The notes: generated by a model from the sequence alone, not told the origin. Counted from the stretch's first letter, positions 41,889 to 51,064 are shown. The stretch is 64,000 nucleotides of DNA from CAZNPA01 sp964575095 (GCA_964575095.1 CAZNPA010000004.1:1-64000), one strand, 5' to 3'. Numbers and translations: made by a program.

Positions 41889-43013
41889 TTAGAATCCTTC
41901 GTTGGACTGCTGCCTCAAGGGAGAAGAGCTGCGTTTATTGACAACGGTACTGGCGGTGGGTGTGGGCATTTCTTCGGAATCTTCGGTGGCGCTGGTAAGC
42001 AGATGCGCGCGGGCGGCGGATTCTGAGATGATGTCCTTTTCAAGCAGATTGTAAATGCTGTCGCGCATGGTGATCATGCCGAGCTTGCTGCCAATCTGGA
42101 TCAACGAGCTAAGCTGCGGCACTTTGGCTTCGCGGATCAGGTTTCTGACGGCGGGTGTGCCGAGCATGATTTCGTGCGCAGCGACGCGACCGCCTTCCTT
42201 GCGTTTCAAGAGCGCCTGCGTGATGACCGCTTCAAGCGACACCGATAACATCGCGCGCACCATTTCCTTGTCGTTGGCTGGGAACATGTCGATGATACGG
42301 TCGATGGTTTTGGGCGCAGAGTTGGTGTGCATGGTCGCCATGACGAGGTGGCCGGTTTCGGCGGCCGTGAGAGCCAGACGCGTCGTTTCGATGTCGCGTA
42401 ACTCGCCGACCAGGATTACGTCCGGATCTTCGCGCAGGGCGCTGCGTAACGCCTTGGCGAACGAGTGCGTGTTCTTGCCGACCTCGCGCTGGTTGATCAG
42501 GCATTTCTTGGAATGGTGCACAAACTCGATCGGGTCTTCGATGGTGATGATGTGCTTGCCGTCGTTAGTGTTGATGAAATCGACCATGGCCGCCAGCGTT
42601 GTCGATTTACCTGAACCGGTAGGCCCCGTGACCAGGATCAATCCCTTGGGCAGGGTGCAGAGTTTTTTCAGTACTTCCGGCGCGCCGACGTCTTCCAGTG
42701 TCAGCACGTTATTGGGAATGGTACGCATAACCGCCGCCGGGCCGAACAATGTGTTGAAGGCGTTGACGCGGAAACGCATGTCGTCGGAAAAGGAAATGGC
42801 GAAGTCGAGCTCAAGGTCACGCTCATAATCGGATCGCTGTTGTTCGGTCATGATCGAATAGATCATGCGCTTGACATCATCGGCGGCCAGCGGCGGCGCC
42901 TTGAACGACATCATCTCACCCTGCACGCGCAGGATCGGCGGATTGCCGGTTGAAATGTGCAAATCCGATGCCTTATTTTTCTGCGTAGCGACTAAAAGAT
43001 CCGTAATTTCCAT
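41889..43013 (-). CDS. pilT: PilT retraction ATPase
   Basis: The retraction motor. The 374 residues show Walker A GPTGSGKST at about 130-138, EDPIEFVH, Walker B DVILVGELRD near 200 and ATMHTN near 228. The conserved AIRNLIRE-type C-terminal motif of PilT appears as AVRNLIREAK near 304. The tail after about 335 is Ser/Thr-rich and lineage-specific. It is upstream of the second retraction ATPase and downstream of the TPR gene, all on the minus strand. Confidence 0.92.
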   Translation of the reverse strand: MEITDLLVATQKNKASDLHISTGNPPILRVQGEMMSFKAPPLAADDVKRMIYSIMTEQQRSDYERDLELDFAISFSDDMRFRVNAFNTLFGPAAVMRTIPNNVLTLEDVGAPEVLKKLCTLPKGLILVTGPTGSGKSTTLAAMVDFINTNDGKHIITIEDPIEFVHHSKKCLINQREVGKNTHSFAKALRSALREDPDVILVGELRDIETTRLALTAAETGHLVMATMHTNSAPKTIDRIIDMFPANDKEMVRAMLSVSLEAVITQALLKRKEGGRVAAHEIMLGTPAVRNLIREAKVPQLSSLIQIGSKLGMITMRDSIYNLLEKDIISESAARAHLLTSATEDSEEMPTPTASTVVNKRSSSPLRQQSNEGF

Positions 43014-43071
43014 AAAAATCTGTGCTGATCGTAATTCCAGAGTGACCGCACCTTACGGTAAGGCGCGCCGT

Positions 43072-44967
43072 CTATCTATTAGAGCTAATAAAGGTTAATC
43101 TTTCCTGAATTTTCTGAGCATTACCAGGAATAACCTCGCCGCGCATATAGGCTTCGATAATCTGCTTATAGAGCTTGGCCGCCTCGTCGTATTTATGCTG
43201 TTTATCAAGCATGATAGCGAGGTTATAGCGATAAGACAGGTTTTCCGGCGCCAGGGCGATGGCTTTGAACATTTTTTCGCTGGCTTTATCGGTATTGCCC
43301 TGTTTCTGGTAAATTACGGCCATTTGCGCCGGAATCGGGCTGAAATCGGGATTACGCTCTTCCAGTGCCTCCATTTGCGCCAGTGCCTCTTGCGGCGCTT
43401 CATCGGCTAGGAGTACCAGAAAATTATTGAGCGCATCACGATTTTTTGGGTCGAGCGCGAGCAATTTTGCATAAAGCGGCCGCGCCATATCGAGCTGGCC
43501 GGCGCGGTGATAGGTCGTGGCCAATCCGAATAGCGCCAATTTGTTGTTGGTGTCATTGGTCAATACGTTTTTATAAATTTCTACAGCGTCTTCCGTGTGC
43601 CCGCTGATCAGTGCGTTGTAAGCCTTTTCCAGTTCGTAATTAAAGTTGACGGTGCCGCGCTTGACCGCCATTTTTATGCCCTTGGCTTCATGCGTGACGG
43701 TTTCTTCTTCCGCTGTCGCCGCATCCGCCGCCGCTTTGGATACATATTGCGTATCTTTGGCATGTTCGATGGTAAGGTTGCCAGACTCTTTCTTTTGCTT
43801 TTCCAGATTAGACGGAATCTTTTTAATCACGCCGAGGCTTTCGGCGGAGAGGCCGGGCGAAGGCTCGGTGGGCGCGGATTGCTCGGCCGGTTTCTTCTCA
43901 GCGACGGCAGTTTTTTCCGACCCCTTTTTCTTCGCTGACGACGACGCTATTTCCGGCGCCGTTATCATCGGCAACATGTCGGGACGTTCCGAAACGCGCA
44001 ACGAAGTGTCGTTCATATTGTTTTTCAGGAGATCATCAAGCGCCGATGCGCTGTAATCACGCGTAGCTGCCGGCGCAGCGTTCTGGTCTGCCGCTATCGG
44101 CGGCGCCGGCGGGATTACTTCCGGCGTTTTCGGCGCCGGCGATACCGCTTGGTCTGGAATTGTCGGCGGCATTGGCGGTAATTCCTTGGGCTTATCCGCT
44201 GTCGGCGGTTCCGGAATCGGTATCAGCGGCACCATCGCATTCGGATCGGCTCCGGCAGCGGGCATCAGCTCCGCCAGCTGCATTGGTTTTGGCGCTTCGG
44301 CGACCTGCATGGATGGCGGCGGCGTCAGATGCACCACTTGTTTTCTGATGATCACGCCAGGCGATTTGTAGGACACCGCTGCCGGCGCTTCTTCCTTCGT
44401 TTTCGCTTTTTCCACCTCTTGGTTTTGCGCCAATGCTACCGGCGGTTCTGATGCCGGGTCAGGCGCAGCGGCTGGTGGGACCGCGTTGGCGATGCGCGCC
44501 AAATCGCTGAGCGGCGTCGGTAACGCCGCCAGCAAGTCGATTTTCGGGCGGATGGGGGTCAGGCGCGGCGGCATGGGCGTATAGGCGAGGCGGTCGAAAT
44601 TGGCGGCGGCACGCGATGCGGCGGCGATGGAGGCAATTGTCGATACCTGATGCACGTTTTCAAGATTGGGAATCACCAGCTTGAGCGCCGCCGGTGGTGG
44701 CGATGGCGCCAGCAGTGCGCTGCGGCTGGGCAGTTCCGGCACGGCGGCTTGCGCCGATTGCGCTCGGAATGTTTTCCGCTGCTGCTCATGTGCCGCCTGT
44801 GTGGCAATATCGGCATTGACCGGCCGCCGGATCCACAATTTATTGGGCGGGGTTGCGTCGTTCATGACCGTTTCAGCGGCGGGAATCAGAGGGAACAATG
44901 CAGCGCACAGCCAACACAAGCAGGCTGTCCCGTACTTAAAGCGGGATCGCACCAATTTTCCCATCAT
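43072..44967 (-). CDS. TPR-repeat protein with long Pro/Ala-rich region
   Basis: This gene encodes about 631 residues. The N-terminus is a signal-peptide-like segment (hydrophobic, with Cys, about 15-32). Residues about 50-440 are Pro/Ala/Glu-rich and probably unstructured. The last 190 residues are at least four tetratricopeptide repeats (Leu-Ala-Leu-x-Gly-Leu-Ala, Ala-Leu-Leu-Asp-type spacings, about 450-620). It may be a periplasmic or outer-membrane pilus-assembly scaffold (like PilF/Tgl), by its place upstream of pilT. The start at 44967 abuts a heptamer repeat and GGAG. Confidence 0.7.
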   Translation of the reverse strand: MMGKLVRSRFKYGTACLCWLCAALFPLIPAAETVMNDATPPNKLWIRRPVNADIATQAAHEQQRKTFRAQSAQAAVPELPSRSALLAPSPPPAALKLVIPNLENVHQVSTIASIAAASRAAANFDRLAYTPMPPRLTPIRPKIDLLAALPTPLSDLARIANAVPPAAAPDPASEPPVALAQNQEVEKAKTKEEAPAAVSYKSPGVIIRKQVVHLTPPPSMQVAEAPKPMQLAELMPAAGADPNAMVPLIPIPEPPTADKPKELPPMPPTIPDQAVSPAPKTPEVIPPAPPIAADQNAAPAATRDYSASALDDLLKNNMNDTSLRVSERPDMLPMITAPEIASSSAKKKGSEKTAVAEKKPAEQSAPTEPSPGLSAESLGVIKKIPSNLEKQKKESGNLTIEHAKDTQYVSKAAADAATAEEETVTHEAKGIKMAVKRGTVNFNYELEKAYNALISGHTEDAVEIYKNVLTNDTNNKLALFGLATTYHRAGQLDMARPLYAKLLALDPKNRDALNNFLVLLADEAPQEALAQMEALEERNPDFSPIPAQMAVIYQKQGNTDKASEKMFKAIALAPENLSYRYNLAIMLDKQHKYDEAAKLYKQIIEAYMRGEVIPGNAQKIQERLTFISSNR

Positions 44968-45194
44968 CTCCAACTATCAACTACCTGTAGTATTTATATA
45001 CTCTACGCCACTTGTATTTACACTACAAATAGCATTAAGAAAGCGTTAATGACAGCAAGAAATTTCTTGTAGTGCAATATAGTTGCCGTGCGTTGCATTC
45101 GCATCACTGCTCCGGCACAGAAATTGCTTTTCCATGATACAAAGTTTGAAATAAAACATAAAAAAGTCTCAACGCGACGAGGATTATTTTGTTC
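44968..45194. other. AT-rich intergenic region with inverted repeats
   Basis: No gene was found. It starts with two 7-mer units (AACTATC AACTACC, 44972-44985). CACTACAA (about 45023-45030) is inverted as TTGTAGTG (about 45067-45074) around a 36-base spacer. It probably holds divergent promoters for the TPR gene and the small secreted protein. Confidence 0.45.
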
Positions 45195-45509
45195 ATGCGC
45201 ACACGATTTGTTATCACAGCGGGTATTTTCTATGCGGCAAGCATTGCTGCTGCCGGTGCAGACGCGCAGTTTCCATGGCAGGCGGATGCCGCCTCACCGC
45301 AGGAAAATCCGGCGCCGCCGGCGGCAAAATTTTTTCCGATTAATCCTTCGGCCTATGTACGGCCGCTGACGCAAATCCCTTTCCGCATGAACCGCGCGCC
45401 GGACGCGTTAAAATTGCAGCCGATGGCGCCGCGTGCGGCCAAGCCGGAGTCCTCCATGCCGGACGAAGAGGCGCGGAAGCTGCTGTCTGTTTATCCTGTA
45501 CATAACTAA
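45195..45509 (+). CDS. small secreted Pro/Ala-rich protein
   Basis: This gene encodes 104 residues with a signal peptide (cleavage after Gly-Ala-Asp-Ala near residue 24) followed by a Pro/Ala-rich, extended mature part with no Cys and Glu/Arg-rich end. It is upstream of pyrD on the same strand by 25 bases. No family recognised; it may be a periplasmic or cell-envelope linker protein. Confidence 0.6.
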   Translation: MRTRFVITAGIFYAASIAAAGADAQFPWQADAASPQENPAPPAAKFFPINPSAYVRPLTQIPFRMNRAPDALKLQPMAPRAAKPESSMPDEEARKLLSVYPVHN

Positions 45510-45534
45510 ATCCGGCGCTGTATAAACTACCGGC

Positions 45535-46599
45535 ATGAACGGTTTTTCAATAGTGCGGCCGCTGGCGCATGCACTGCCGCCGGAAACGGCGCACATGCTT
45601 GCGCTTGCTGCATTGCGTCTGGGGTTGATCCCAAGCGCATCGCGCGTGGATCACCCGGCGATTTCTGTTCATGCTTTCGGTTTGGTGTTTAGAAACCCGG
45701 TTGGGCTTGCCGCCGGGTTTGATAAAAATGCCATGGCGACTGATGCCTTACTTAAGCAAGGGTTCGGTTTCGTCGAGGCCGGCACGGTCACGCCGTTGCC
45801 GCAGGCGGGAAACCCGCAGCCGCGACTGTTTCGTTTGATAGAGGATGACGCCGTCATCAACCGGCTCGGATTTAATAATGACGGATTGGATGGGTTTGTC
45901 GCGCAGTTGAAACGCCGGCGTCCTGAAGCGGGTATCGTCGGCGCCAATATTGGGAAAAACAAAGACAGCGCCGATGCCGCTATCGATTATGTGACCGGCT
46001 TGCATGCGGTTTATCCTTATGTTGATTACGTCACCATCAATATTTCCTCGCCCAATACGGAAGGACTGCGCGCGCTGCAAAAACGCGCAGCGCTTGATGA
46101 GCTGTTGTCGGTCTTGGCCAAGGCGCGCGAGGCCTGTGCTGTCGAACATAACCGGCAGGTGCCGCTGCTCTTAAAAGTTGCCCCTGATCTCGATCAGAAA
46201 GAAAAAGAAGACATTACCGACAAAGCTGCCGAATATGCAATCGACGGGCTAATCGTCAGCAACACCACCGTTTCGCGGCCGCCACTTAAAAGCAGGAGCG
46301 CCGCTGAAACCGGCGGTTTGAGCGGGAAGCCGCTCTTTGATTTATCGACGCAGGCGCTCAAGGAATTTTACCGGCTCTCCGGCGGGCGCATGACGCTCAT
46401 CGGCACCGGCGGCATTTTTTCGGCCGAGGACGCCTATGCGAAAATCCGCGCCGGCGCGACGCTGGTGCAGCTTTATACGGCGCTGGTCTATAAGGGTTTT
46501 GGCATCGTCGGCGATATAGAAAAACAATTGCCGGCATTATTAGCGCGCGATGGTTTTGCGCACGTTTCGGACGCCGTCGGCGTTGACGCGCATATTTAG
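45535..46599 (+). CDS. pyrD: dihydroorotate dehydrogenase (quinone), class 2
   Basis: A membrane-associated flavoprotein that oxidises dihydroorotate to orotate and passes electrons to quinone, linking pyrimidine synthesis to the respiratory chain. The 354 residues start with the N-terminal amphipathic helix of class 2 enzymes, then AAGFDKNA (about 60-67), NISSPNTEGLR (about 164-174), the catalytic Ser in SNTTVSRP (about 242) and GTGGIFS near 286. The length is normal. It overlaps the convergent gene by four bases. Confidence 0.95.
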   Translation: MNGFSIVRPLAHALPPETAHMLALAALRLGLIPSASRVDHPAISVHAFGLVFRNPVGLAAGFDKNAMATDALLKQGFGFVEAGTVTPLPQAGNPQPRLFRLIEDDAVINRLGFNNDGLDGFVAQLKRRRPEAGIVGANIGKNKDSADAAIDYVTGLHAVYPYVDYVTINISSPNTEGLRALQKRAALDELLSVLAKAREACAVEHNRQVPLLLKVAPDLDQKEKEDITDKAAEYAIDGLIVSNTTVSRPPLKSRSAAETGGLSGKPLFDLSTQALKEFYRLSGGRMTLIGTGGIFSAEDAYAKIRAGATLVQLYTALVYKGFGIVGDIEKQLPALLARDGFAHVSDAVGVDAHI

Positions 46600-47222
46600 C
46601 GTTCTTTTACGGGCGGTTTTTCCGGCTTCGGAAATTGATGATGAAGGTCGGTGCTGGGCGGGGTGCCCTCGGATGCTTTTGCGCCTTGCTCATAGGCCGG
46701 GTGTAAAATTTCCGATGCGCGTTTGCCGCCGCCGATTGCCTGAGAAATGTGCGGCGTATGTTTCTCTGGCTCCGGTGTCGGCAGGAACCGGCCGCCTTTA
46801 TTGGGTTCCGGCGGATGAATCTTATATTCCTGTTGCTGTTTCCAGCGCATAGCGGCTTTCGCCTGCTCCATGACTTCCGGCGGGATATGCTGGAACTCTT
46901 CGTTCTTTTGCGTTGCGGCCACTTCTTTTGTCGTACCGGGCGGATGTTTTTCCAGCGCCTCTTTCATTGCCTTTAAATCGTTGTCTATCGTCAGGCGGTG
47001 AAGCGGCTTGGTACTTTCGGCAGCGCTATTCAACGCCTTTTCCGCGGCCTTGTAGTGGTCTTGATCGGGGCTGCTCTGTAATGACAGCATCGCCTTCCAG
47101 GCGGCGTTTAAATCGTTGATCGCTTGTTTCGGGCGCATCGCGTGCAGGTAAGTGTCGTGCGAGAGGATGCCTTCCAGGCGCTCGGCGGCATCATGTGCGA
47201 CTGTTTTTATTTCTTCGTTCAT
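46596..47222 (-). CDS. hypothetical protein with helical N-half and Pro-rich C-half
   Basis: A 208-residue soluble, charged protein. Residues 1-about 95 look helical (Ala-Ala-Glu-Arg, Lys-Ala-Leu patterns); the second half is Pro/Glu/Lys/His-rich and likely disordered. There is no signal peptide or Cys. Not recognised. Convergent with pyrD. It resembles in composition other Pro-rich unknown proteins in this window. Confidence 0.55.
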   Translation of the reverse strand: MNEEIKTVAHDAAERLEGILSHDTYLHAMRPKQAINDLNAAWKAMLSLQSSPDQDHYKAAEKALNSAAESTKPLHRLTIDNDLKAMKEALEKHPPGTTKEVAATQKNEEFQHIPPEVMEQAKAAMRWKQQQEYKIHPPEPNKGGRFLPTPEPEKHTPHISQAIGGGKRASEILHPAYEQGAKASEGTPPSTDLHHQFPKPEKPPVKER

Positions 47223-47291
47223 GCCTCCATTATATAAAATTTCCGGCGGCCGAAGTGTGAAGTTTCTGTGACAATACGAGAGATAAAACCG

Positions 47292-47708
47292 TTATTTATC
47301 AATATTCTTCTTTACATCGCAACTAAGGACGGTGATGTCGTAGACGGCGTGCTCAAGGCCCGACAAGCCGGGGCTTGACGAGAGCATCCAGCCGAGAAAA
47401 ATCCGCTGTGGGGTTTCGCCAGGTTTCAATTCCGAGATTTCGATCAGCGCTGCGTTTTCCGGGCGGTCTTCCGGCTCCGATTTCCAGCAGCGGTGTGCCA
47501 CGATTTCGAGCGTGCCGAAACGCATTGTCGCTCCGGCCATTCCTTCAAGTTTCGATGTGCGGCCGGTGACTTTATTCAATCCTTGCAATGTGACGGCGGT
47601 ATATTCCGGCGTGTCGGTTTTTTCTTCGGCAGGCCTCTCTGCTGCCGTTGCCGGCAACGCAAAACACGAGCATAACAGCGCAATCAATAATCTGAAATAA
47701 AAAGGCAT
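47292..47708 (-). CDS. DUF2155 periplasmic protein
   Basis: This gene encodes 138 residues with a signal peptide ending in Ala-Thr-Ala-Ala near residue 23. The mature part includes a LQGLNKVTGRTSKLEG core, a conserved Trp-Lys-Ser-Glu-Pro-Glu-Asp segment and a GWMLSSSPGLSGLEHAVYDI segment (about 105-124), which identify DUF2155. This family is alphaproteobacterial and sits near mlaD and NDUFA12 genes. Function is unknown. Confidence 0.85.
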   Translation of the reverse strand: MPFYFRLLIALLCSCFALPATAAERPAEEKTDTPEYTAVTLQGLNKVTGRTSKLEGMAGATMRFGTLEIVAHRCWKSEPEDRPENAALIEISELKPGETPQRIFLGWMLSSSPGLSGLEHAVYDITVLSCDVKKNIDK

Positions 47709-47733
47709 GGGCGTTTTTAATTATAGCACCAGG

Positions 47734-47752
47734 CCCCGCAACAAGTGCGGGG
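47734..47752. repeat. hairpin CCCCGCA-acaag-TGCGGGG
   Basis: A 7-bp stem with a five-base loop, in inverted orientation the same 19 bases as at 5201-5219. It lies between mlaD and the DUF2155 gene and may be a terminator-like or dispersed palindrome. Confidence 0.7.
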
Positions 47753-47754
47753 TG

Positions 47755-48228
47755 TTACGGAGTGGCTTTCTTATCGTCCTTATCAACGCCGCCGCCGGAG
47801 AACATGAATTTTCCGATCAGCTCTTCGAGATTGACCGACGATTGCGTAAATTCGATCTTGCCGCCGTCGGCCAACATTTTATCGTCGCCGCCGGGCGTGA
47901 TCTGGACGTATTTTTCGCCGAGCAATCCGCTGGAGGTCACCGCCGCCGAAGAATCCTTGGGCAGCTTGGTGTCTTTATGAATCTGCATCGAAACGATGGC
48001 TTGATAGCTATTGGGATCAAGCATCAGGCTTGACACGACGCCGACCTTGATGCCGCCGACGCGCACGTCGCTGCCCAGTGCGATGCCGGAGGCATTGGCG
48101 AATTTGCCGCTGACCGTATACCCGCCTGCAACTTGCATCTCACTGCCCTTATAGGCGATAGCGAGAAATCCGGCGGCGACCAAAAGCACCACGGCGCCCA
48201 TCAGCGTTTCTAAAACATTTTTATTCAT
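47755..48228 (-). CDS. mlaD: MlaD-type MCE-domain lipid transport protein
   Basis: The inner-membrane-anchored periplasmic subunit of the Mla transporter, forming a hexameric ring through which lipids pass. The 157 residues have one N-terminal membrane segment (about 7-27) and an MCE domain, VSGKFANASGIALGSDVRVGGIKVGVV (about 39-65), ending with Gly-Gly-Gly-Val-Asp-Lys-Asp. It probably pairs with mlaF/mlaE at 582-2120. No mlaC or mlaB is seen nearby. Confidence 0.93.
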   Translation of the reverse strand: MNKNVLETLMGAVVLLVAAGFLAIAYKGSEMQVAGGYTVSGKFANASGIALGSDVRVGGIKVGVVSSLMLDPNSYQAIVSMQIHKDTKLPKDSSAAVTSSGLLGEKYVQITPGGDDKMLADGGKIEFTQSSVNLEELIGKFMFSGGGVDKDDKKATP

Positions 48229-48251
48229 GGCGAGGTTCCTTTTTCTTGCCT

Positions 48252-49376
48252 ATGATGGCGAACCATAGCAAAAAAGAAGTGGTTTCACAGCAAAAAAACA
48301 TGGCCATGACCACCCGCACGCTGCACACTATCTTTTGTGCCATTACTTTGGCGCTGTCGCTGTTTGCCCTGATGCATTTCCTGAATAGCTCTTGGCTGGG
48401 AGACCGGCGTGGTTCCTCGCATCATTTTGATGCTATTTATAACGGCACGGCGCCGACGCCGTTCTCTTATCGCGTGCTGGTGCCGATCCTGACTAAAACT
48501 GCGGTGGCCCTGACGCCGCAGGCATGGCAGGAAGAAATGGATGCCGACCTTAAATCCTGGGCGGCAAGCGCGGAAATAAAAAGAAGCCTGCCGTGGATGG
48601 TGAACGTATTTCCGCTGCAGAGCCCGGCCTATCCGCGGCTTATTGCCATCCTTCTCATCTACGGGGCTTTATTGGGTTACGCGGCGATATTGTATAAACT
48701 CTCAGTGAAAGTTTTTCCTGATGACGGCGCCATCCGTTATTTTGCTCCGCTGGTGGCGTTGATATCGATTTCCTCTTTCAGCTGGCCGCTGCAGCATATC
48801 TACGATATGCCGCTCTTGTTTTTATCTGCGGGGTGTTATTACTGCATTTTTATTCGCCAGTGGCGTTGGTACGCGGTATTTTTTATTCTTGCGTGCCTGA
48901 ACCGGGAAACATCCATTTTCATCCTGATATTTTTTGCGTTCTGGTTTTATAAAAAACTGGATACGCAGACGTATGTCCGGCAATTGGCGTTACAAGGCCT
49001 GGCCTATGCAGCTATTGCTGTGACGTTGGGCGTTGTTTTTGCTGACAATCCGGATTGGTTCGCGCGCCGCCAGTATTTCTTTCCGGTGATGAACGATCTG
49101 TTAGGCCGCTCTTCTCCTGCGGGGTTTGTGGTCGTTGCCGCCTATTTCTGGTTGCTGACTTACCGCTGGCAACAAAAACCGGCTTTCCTTAAAACGTCAC
49201 TGGCGCTGTTCCCATTGATGTATGCTGCGTATCTCGTCTATGGCTTTCCCAAAGAATACCGCGTGTTCTTCGACCTGATGCCGCTGTTGGCGTTGCTCGC
49301 CACGCACACGCTGGTGGAAGCCGCCGGATTTTCAAAGTTGCCGATTTTTATCGCGGCGGCGAAGGAGAAATCATGA
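48252..49376 (+). CDS. polytopic membrane protein, possibly GT-C-like glycosyltransferase
   Basis: This gene encodes about 374 residues with some eight to ten hydrophobic helices. A periplasmic loop early on contains a Phe-Ser-Tyr-Arg-Val-Leu-Val-Pro segment (about 72-80) and the motif LNRETSIF (about 218-225), a feature of GT-C-like lipid-sugar transferases. The start is uncertain: ATG at 48252, or at 48300 or 48306. It overlaps the prenyltransferase gene by four bases. A role in cell-envelope glycan synthesis is inference. The pair sits on the opposite strand between mlaD and NDUFA12. Confidence 0.6.
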   Translation: MMANHSKKEVVSQQKNMAMTTRTLHTIFCAITLALSLFALMHFLNSSWLGDRRGSSHHFDAIYNGTAPTPFSYRVLVPILTKTAVALTPQAWQEEMDADLKSWAASAEIKRSLPWMVNVFPLQSPAYPRLIAILLIYGALLGYAAILYKLSVKVFPDDGAIRYFAPLVALISISSFSWPLQHIYDMPLLFLSAGCYYCIFIRQWRWYAVFFILACLNRETSIFILIFFAFWFYKKLDTQTYVRQLALQGLAYAAIAVTLGVVFADNPDWFARRQYFFPVMNDLLGRSSPAGFVVVAAYFWLLTYRWQQKPAFLKTSLALFPLMYAAYLVYGFPKEYRVFFDLMPLLALLATHTLVEAAGFSKLPIFIAAAKEKS

Positions 49377-50224
49377 GCCCCTGGATACGGCTGCTCAGGC
49401 CCAAACAATGGACGAAAAACGGATTTATTTTCGCGCCGCTGTTCTTCGCCGGAAGATTTTATGACTTGGCCTCCTGGCGGCTAACGCTGGAAGCCGCGCT
49501 GTGCTTTTTTTGCGCTGCATGCCTCGTTTACATCGTCAACGACGTGCGCGACGCGGCGGAAGATCGTACGCATCCCTTGAAGAAAAATCGCCCGATTGCC
49601 AGCGGCGAGATCACCCCGCTGCAGGCGGCGCTATTGGCTTCGGCGCTTGCCGCCGCCACGCTTTTTATCATGATCGTACTGCCCAGGGCCTGCGCGCTGA
49701 TCATCCTCGCTTATGTTTCGCTCAACCTGCTTTATACGCTGGTGTTAAAGCATCTGGCGCTGCTCGATATTTTCTTCATCGCTTTCTGCTATGTGCTGCG
49801 CGTGCTGATGGGCTGTTATGCGCTTGCGGTCATGGTGAGCCCGTGGATTATCCTCACCACGTTTTTGCTGGCGCTGTTCCTTGGCTTCGGCAAGCGCTAC
49901 CACGAATTGGGTTTTGAGGAATACGCCAAATCCAAAGCGAATTTACAGCATTACAGCCGCGATTTTCTGGATAAGCTCGTCGTCATCACCGGCGGTGCGG
50001 CCTTGATGGCCTACGCCATTTATGCCGCCGAAATCAGCCTCAGAACCGGTAAGACCGGCATGATTTATACGGTGGGTTTTGTCGCCTTCGGATTGTTCCG
50101 CTACCTGCAATCGATCTACGTCTACAAGCAGGGTGGGGAGCCGGAAACCATCATTCTGCGCGATACGTGGCAGCTGGCGAATTTGGCGCTGTGGCTACTG
50201 GCGACGATGGCAGTTTTATTTTAG
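49373..50224 (+). CDS. UbiA-family prenyltransferase (DprE/Rv3806c-like phosphoribosyltransferase)
   Basis: A 283-residue protein with nine hydrophobic segments. The first Asp-rich motif NDVRDAAEDRTHPLKKNRP (about 56-74) is the version found in decaprenyl-phosphate phosphoribosyltransferase-type UbiA enzymes. A second acidic region is GKRYHELGFEE near 173. These enzymes move a prenyl-phosphate-linked group in lipid-sugar synthesis. With the upstream membrane protein it may make or modify a polyprenyl sugar donor; the actual substrate is unknown. Confidence 0.85.
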   Translation: MSPWIRLLRPKQWTKNGFIFAPLFFAGRFYDLASWRLTLEAALCFFCAACLVYIVNDVRDAAEDRTHPLKKNRPIASGEITPLQAALLASALAAATLFIMIVLPRACALIILAYVSLNLLYTLVLKHLALLDIFFIAFCYVLRVLMGCYALAVMVSPWIILTTFLLALFLGFGKRYHELGFEEYAKSKANLQHYSRDFLDKLVVITGGAALMAYAIYAAEISLRTGKTGMIYTVGFVAFGLFRYLQSIYVYKQGGEPETIILRDTWQLANLALWLLATMAVLF

Positions 50225-50292
50225 GTTATGGGGTGATAAGGGGGGTAAGATTATAGGAGGGAAAGATAGGCTATTTTCCCGATAACCTTTAC

Positions 50293-50646
50293 TTAAGGCT
50301 TCCACGCCTCGTAATCCGACGTCGTCGCGTCGCGCTCCCCGCCTTTTAAGAGATGCCCGGGCGGCACGTAAGCATTTTCAGTGCCGCTAAGATTGGGCAG
50401 ATGCGGTTTTTCCCAGCCGTAATGGCGGATCAACCGTTCGCCCGGCGGCGCATCGAGCGTGTAATGCAGCCAGCCGTGCCATTCGGCGGGAACTTTGCTC
50501 GGCTCGGCCTTGCCCTTGTAAAGCACCCAGCGCTTCTGGCGGCCTTCCTTCGGCGCACGCCTTTCTGTGTAATAACGGTTGCCGAACTGGTCTTTCCCTA
50601 CCAATTCGCCATGAAAGAACGTATGCAGCCGCGTGGTGATGGTCAT
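50293..50646 (-). CDS. NDUFA12-like complex I assembly/accessory protein
   Basis: This gene encodes 117 residues containing the NDUFA12 (B17.2) motifs GNRYYTERR (about 22-30), RWVLYKG (about 39-45) and EWHGWLHYTLDAPP (about 55-68). Alphaproteobacteria carry this accessory subunit of NADH:ubiquinone oxidoreductase. It sits in the order NDUFA12, mlaD, DUF2155 on the minus strand, interrupted by the membrane-protein pair. It is a strong sign of an aerobic alphaproteobacterium. Confidence 0.9.
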   Translation of the reverse strand: MTITTRLHTFFHGELVGKDQFGNRYYTERRAPKEGRQKRWVLYKGKAEPSKVPAEWHGWLHYTLDAPPGERLIRHYGWEKPHLPNLSGTENAYVPPGHLLKGGERDATTSDYEAWKP

Positions 50647-50715
50647 GGAAATAATTTACACTAACTAGTGGAATTTTCTAGCGGTTTCTGCGGGAACAGC
50701 AATTGTAACACAATC

Positions 50716-50743
50716 TTAACACAAACCCGAAAATGATTATGCT
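50716..50743 (+). promoter_or_regulatory. candidate sigma-70 promoter for the 76-residue protein
   Basis: TTAACA (50716-50721) and TATGCT (50738-50743), spacing 16 bases, lie about 40 bases before the small gene start at 50785. Both hexamers deviate by two bases or fewer from consensus. Confidence 0.45.
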
Positions 50744-50784
50744 ACCGTGTGTTTGCTTTATTTAAACTAACCAAAGGAGTGATT

Positions 50785-51015
50785 ATGAGTGGGATGAGTG
50801 ATGAAGAAAAAAGACGCGCACAGCTTGAGGCGCAGCGTGATATAGCGGCCCGCGGCGGTCCGCGTACCAGCCATATCAATATCGAAGGTCATACGGTGCA
50901 AGCCGAAGGCATGCATGATAGTCATACCCATAAGGGCGATCAGGTCGCTCCCGCGGATACGTGGGTGAACGATCCTAATATTGCTAAAGATGATACCAAG
51001 GGACCGAGGCGCTAA
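50785..51015 (+). CDS. small hydrophilic hypothetical protein
   Basis: This gene encodes 76 residues preceded by AAAGGAG at a good distance. The protein is highly charged, with His-rich stretch (Thr-His-Lys, Ser-His-Ile, Asp-Ser-His-Thr-His) and no Cys, signal peptide or membrane segment, so it is probably unstructured. A promoter and a terminator enclose it as a single-gene unit next to rpoD. Not recognised. Such small soluble His/Asp-rich proteins can bind metal ions, which is only a suggestion. Confidence 0.6.
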   Translation: MSGMSDEEKRRAQLEAQRDIAARGGPRTSHINIEGHTVQAEGMHDSHTHKGDQVAPADTWVNDPNIAKDDTKGPRR

Positions 51016-51030
51016 TCCTGATCGGATAAT

Positions 51031-51064
51031 AAAAAAAACAGGCGCCTTAAGGCGCCTGTTTTCA
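51031..51064. terminator. bidirectional rho-independent terminator
   Basis: AAAACAGGCGCC (51035-51046) and GGCGCCTGTTTT (51051-51062) form a 12-bp stem with a TTAA loop, A/T-flanked. It ends both the small gene on the plus strand and rpoD on the minus strand. Confidence 0.92.
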
